This document shows positions 59,875 through 64,000 of a stretch of 64,000 nt of DNA, piece after piece. This DNA comes from Rotaria sordida (lineage: Eukaryota > Rotifera > Eurotatoria > Philodinida > Philodinidae). Position 1 is the stretch's first letter. Every line of letters begins with the position of its first letter. The stretch is taken from positions 1-64,000 of the forward strand of contig CAJNOL010001218.1 in the NCBI GenBank assembly GCA_905250125.1. Direction: 5' to 3'. The position numbers and the translations under genes were made by a program. The notes below the pieces were generated by a model. The model had not been told where the DNA came from. It saw only the letters and a program-made list of their open reading frames with translations, and did no database searches.

Positions 59875-59920
59875 AGTGTGGGTGTACTTATATCTAAAAT
59901 CTACACCTCATACCTACACC
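59875..59920. repeat. Telomere-repeat hairpin 9 (degenerate)
   Basis: G-rich arm AGTGTGGGTGTA (59875-59886), spacer, C-rich arm CTACACCTCATACCTACACC (to 59920). Confidence 0.45.
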
Positions 59921-62900
59921 AAAACCCTGCTAAGTCATCGAGACTTGTTTTTGAATTCCCATAAAGTTAGTGCTTTTTTTGAGATGATAGAAGAACTACA
60001 GATAAGTTATTGTGTAGAAAAAGTTTAGTTCTTCAAAGCTGATATTTGAACAGATTTTTCATATTTTAAGCCGAGAAATTTTCAATCAAAACATAGAATA
60101 GAACAGTATATAAACTGTATTTCCGATCCTTTTAAGCAGTGGCTCATGACTCATTGATTTCATTTTAGAGAAAATATTTTAAGTACATACTCTTAAAGAA
60201 CAATAGATTTTGATTTCACGTTTCAAATAAACTAGCAGAGAATATTTTCTGAGCTGTTTTGGAACGTATACATCTAGCCGGTATGATTTTTCAAAAAAAT
60301 GCGTTTTTCTAAGGTGAACATCCCAGGAACCCAGTGCCGAACTATGCTTCAAGTTGAAGTATGTAAACGAGTCCTTCTCAGCTGCCGTATGAAATGATTA
60401 TTCAGTAAATCCTTTTTATGAGACACATGTATCACAAAGTTAAAAAAATGATCTAAATTATTCCTTGTAACAGAAATCCAAAGATTCTTCCCTATCGTTG
60501 AAATATTTCTTTTAAAAACTTGGATCCAATGAAATACATTTACTTCTTTGAAAAAAATTCTTTCTTTCGATTAGTGCAATCGATATAATGAAAGTTCTTT
60601 AAAATGTGCGAGCTTTAGGCTGCTTCCATATTGTGTGGCACTAGAAATCAAAAAAGGTTCAAACCAGCGCAATTCATTTTGATTCGGTCTTTGTGTGTCA
60701 CTGACGATAAATTGTGGAAAGTAACACGTAGAAGAATGAAAGACCGTCCTTCGATTCGAGGAAATGTGTCACAGAAAATGAAAAATCAAAGTGACAAATT
60801 TCCAAATGTTTGTAAGCTCTCTTTCATCTATCCAAGTTCCGACGATTAAGCGGACAACTAAAACATTTAAAACTTAAACTCTTGTGCATCAATCTATGAG
60901 ATACTATTATAGCAAATTAACAAGCGAATTGACTCACGCCTTTAGGACAAGCTGTTCATTTTGCACATCTTGTGTAGTTTGGATACGCATCAACATTGGA
61001 CGTTCTTCATCAATGTCAATGACCTTCGATTTGTTTAGTATACATGATCGGCTTCCTGACGAAGTATTTCACTGACTGTTGCTTGAAGAACGATAAAATA
61101 GCAGGTGCTCTACTCATTGAGATAAGTATGACACAAGGGTTCGTCGGCAATCAGTTTGAAGTTTTCCGGATCGACAAGATTTTGAATAGTGTCCTGCACA
61201 CTATCATGTTAATTATTCTCATCTGACGAACGTAGCCACAAGACTGGACCGCCAAAATTGTGTTTCAGAGCCCAACGCAAACGACTGGTAAGTGGAAAGT
61301 TCTGCTGCTTATCTTCGTTCATGGTCGTTATTGTCGTGTATGGATAATGACTCATAAATGCACGTATTTATATATATATATATAACCAGTTATCCACTGA
61401 TTTTTTTCTCTTTCTGTGTTGTAAAAATAGCACATTACCTTCGTCATCATGATAGATTATCCTTGTCAACAATCTATTATTATCATAGCAGACAAAAAAA
61501 TCGTACTCAATTTTTCGATAAACAAAAGTCATACGTCATCAGTCACCATTGATAAAAACGTGTAGCAACTTCGTATTTTGATTATGCTCTAAAATAATCA
61601 GAAAAAATCAGTAAAAAAAGCCAGTTTGAGAATACAGAATAGACAATGAAATGCTATACGACATGCATATAAAATGATGGCACTCTTTTATGCAGTTTGA
61701 CTAATACTTCGTTCATAACAGAGATTGATTTTATTTCATTTGACTGAAACAATCGAAATAAACAACAATAGAAAATCAATAGAGTTTTTCTAAGTGATTC
61801 ACCTATGAATGTTCGAGAAAAAAATATTTATATTGCAAGAACTAAAATAGATTACTGTCTGCCAATACTTTAAAAGGACTCTTTTTATTGATTTAACAAT
61901 GCTTTAGAATATTAAATTGCGAAAGAATAGAAAAAAAATCTTCTGAAAATAACTCGATGGCATAAAACAGATTTGCTGCAATGTATCTGGGTTCATATTA
62001 ATGTATGAAGGAGATCATATTTGTGTTTAGAAAAAGTAAATTCTCAAAAACAACCTACTCTTCAATGTCGAATCCATTATTTTCTTATAACTACTATCCA
62101 GATAACTGTATGATAAACGCTTCCATACGTCAAAGTGGAATAATAAACATCTTCGTAATGAAAGTAAAAACATTGTGTTTTTTTAAATCTCTTTTGTATA
62201 TTACAAATAAATCTTCGATAATAATTTTTTTTTTCGTTCTTTCATTTTTTTTTTCATTGTTGCAAATAAATTAGAAAAAGACGGAGTCTTGGATGTTTTT
62301 TAGATTTTGTTTTATATAGTAATTCTAATCAAAAAGAATTCTTAGATATTCTTTTAATAAGATTTCTTTATTTGCATCGAACAAATTAATTTGAAAGAGA
62401 ACAATCATTTTAGCTCATACATACACTTGAAACAAATAACACTACTACAGAACCATTCATCAGGTGACGAATATGATCGTTCTTCAAGGTATGTTTAAGT
62501 TTGTCATACAGACAAGTTTATTTCTCTCATTTTAATAATCCAATGGATAAAACACGTCAATTCATCGAGAAAATTCTTGTATATTAAGAGATTTTCTGAG
62601 AAATAGTTTGTTTAAAACTTCATTACAAAATGTGATGCGAAGCTATTTCGAATGTTGATTATCAATACATCGATAATTTGTAAAGAACGAATAATCATTT
62701 CTATGATTGAGTATGAAATACTTCTCGAAAAAATATTTCTAGCCTGTTAAAAATTAGTCTTCTTTTCTGATTAAGAAAATGAAAAATATTAAATTTGATT
62801 CACTAACTACAGCTGAAAAGTAGACATTCATCACTGCGAGAACTCTATCGATGCATGTCAACTTGATTTTAAAGAGCAGTGCTGATTGATTGATTATCTA

Positions 62901-63360
62901 TCATCAGCTAGTCTGTGTAAAATCAATTGTTCACAAAGTGATGACTAACTTTTCTTGCAATTTCCATTTAAAATATCTCAAATATTGAAAAAAGATAGGA
63001 AAACGGATAATATCGATTTAGTCATGAAACTTTATCATTGCGTTTGAACGAATATTTGCTGATTTTCTGTTCTCGCGATCATCGCTACAGAAGATGAGAA
63101 CTTTTGATGCGCACACGTCGAGAAAGTAAGAAACCAAGAAAACTCGCGAAGGATAACATAAAGACTGCGCGTTGCATCGTATTAATAAACATAGAGCATT
63201 TTTTTCTTATCATAATTAGAGACAAATTTTTAGGAGGACTGTTGATGATCTTTCACTCGGATTGGAGTTCGTGTCTATCGACTAATATCTCATTTTTAAT
63301 CGTACTGACTTTCTTTGTGAGCTGAAAATGAACGATTTGTTTTTTTTTAAATTTTTCATT
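59921..63360. other. No recognisable gene
   Basis: About 3.4 kb. Short frames at 60631-60849 (plus) and a 40-residue minus-strand piece at about 61330-61210 (NEDKQQNFPLTSRLRWALKH) look protein-like but break at once and match nothing I know. The 5' exon of the gene at the right edge may lie near the right end. Confidence 0.4.
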
Positions 63361-63369
63361 TAAAGGGAA

Positions 63370-64000
63370 CAAAAAGAATATAGTTGCCGTCATTCTATTA
63401 TTTTTATTATACTTATCTCTTATCGATTGTATTCACTTTAATGGCGGCAGTATCAGATGGGCACCTATAGATCCTTACGATAACTCCAGTTTCGTGCGTA
63501 TAACAATAACTCAAAGTTATTCATGGGGTTTTCCAACAATCAAATGTGCAAATGATGTTCCGATAACAACTAGTGGTCGAAGTGGAGAAAACGATAATTT
63601 AACATGTGTTGTTGATTGCGGATCAGATGGTGGTTATTCTTCAAAACCAATTAATATACTTACTGATTGTATATCGTCCAGTTCATCGTTAGGAATGATG
63701 ACAAGTGAAAGAAAGAGCAATATCACATTATCAGCTGGAGCACATTTTTCAATTGCTTATCAAGGATCTGCTTGGCGTGCTCTAGGTTCCCCAGCTAAGA
63801 GTGGTCTTGATTGGTCGATTGTATGTTCGATTGATTTAATAAAACGACCAGATGGTTTTATTAATACACCACCAGTCGCAACTGTTGTTTCTCCTCAATA
63901 TGTCATTGTCAACAGGACGACACAAATCAAAATTCCCACCTCCGATGCAAATGCAGGTGATGATGTTCGTTGTCGATGGTCAGTTTATCAACAAGGATAT
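63370..64000 (+). CDS. Secreted or surface protein, 5' part, cut by window end
   Basis: An open frame runs off the right edge. It begins KKNIVAVILLFLLYLSLIDC, a signal peptide or anchor-like helix, followed by IHFNGGSIRWAPIDPYDNSS, ITITQSYSWGFPTIKCANDV, LTCVVDCGSDGGYSSKPINI and LLTDC-type text, LDWSIVCSIDL, RPDGFINTPPVATVVSPQYV and DANAGDDVRCRWSVYQQGY. This G-S-I-R-W...S-Y-S-W...PDGFINTPP...DDVRCRW pattern recalls a family of large extracellular proteins in rotifers and other invertebrates, but I cannot name its domain. No ATG lies in frame (a TGA sits at about 63329), so the start must be in a small upstream exon; AAAG before GGAAC at about 63366 is a possible acceptor. Several N-x-S/T sequons support export. 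Confidence 0.6.

Noticed and set aside
1-64000. tRNA or rRNA genes
   Set aside because: I looked for GGTTCGAATCC-like B boxes and rRNA-like GC-rich blocks and saw none that I could support.

Overview
The window looks like part of a bdelloid rotifer genome, probably a subtelomeric or otherwise repeat-rich region. This is inference from four things. (1) Arrays of a TGTGGG/CCCACA hexamer, the published bdelloid telomere repeat, sit at the left edge and are scattered inside. (2) Most spliceosomal introns are very short, about 45-60 nt. (3) The DNA is AT-rich. (4) The gene content is typical of bdelloids: an ADP-ribosyltransferase fused to TPR repeats, NHL and FG-GAP repeat proteins, F-box/LRR proteins and many DNA transposons. 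Two 100-N scaffold gaps lie at 13066-13165 and 42314-42413.

Left part (1-18 kb) is accessory DNA. It begins with a C-strand telomere array. A G-strand array follows at 1.65 kb, then a 21-bp minisatellite (2.7-3.0 kb), a near-perfect 598-bp palindrome flanked by TA (4.29-4.89 kb), and a second, 727-bp foldback inserted inside telomere repeats (4.98-5.71 kb). Next is an element with clustered inverted subterminal repeats (7.1-8.3 kb), then an apparently intact PIF/Harbinger-type (ISL2EU-like) transposon (about 9.47-13.07 kb) whose seven exons give an open 752-codon transposase and whose 48-bp inverted repeats are both visible. A gap-truncated F-box gene, a LINE fragment and a satellite block (16.5-18.1 kb) follow.

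Middle part (18-39 kb) has few genes. A large FG-GAP/VCBS repeat gene (20.6-24.7 kb, minus) is the main one. A hAT element (27.4-29.0 kb) has perfect 8-bp target duplications and sits in one arm of an older inverted repeat; the other arm keeps the unoccupied site. There are two orphan exons of a membrane protein (30.7-31.05 kb), a decayed Mutator-like transposase fragment (35.8-36.75 kb) and a GNAT acetyltransferase reading frame interrupted by one stop (37.5-38.3 kb).

Right part (39-64 kb) is gene-bearing: two NHL genes, a MYND zinc-finger gene, a three-exon selenoprotein W gene with an in-frame TGA at the selenocysteine position (42.83-43.19 kb), a second hAT element, a B-box/coiled-coil gene, a decayed F-box/LRR gene, the ART-TPR gene (two exons, 876 codons), a two-exon F-box/LRR gene, a mariner remnant, and the 5' part of a secreted or surface protein that runs off the window. 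Nine short head-to-head telomere-repeat hairpins (G-rich arm, spacer, C-rich arm, always in that order) lie in the intergenic spaces of this part. Together with the selenoprotein gene they are the most unusual content of the window.

All exon joins, motif calls and repeat boundaries were read by eye. No alignment, folding or database search was run.
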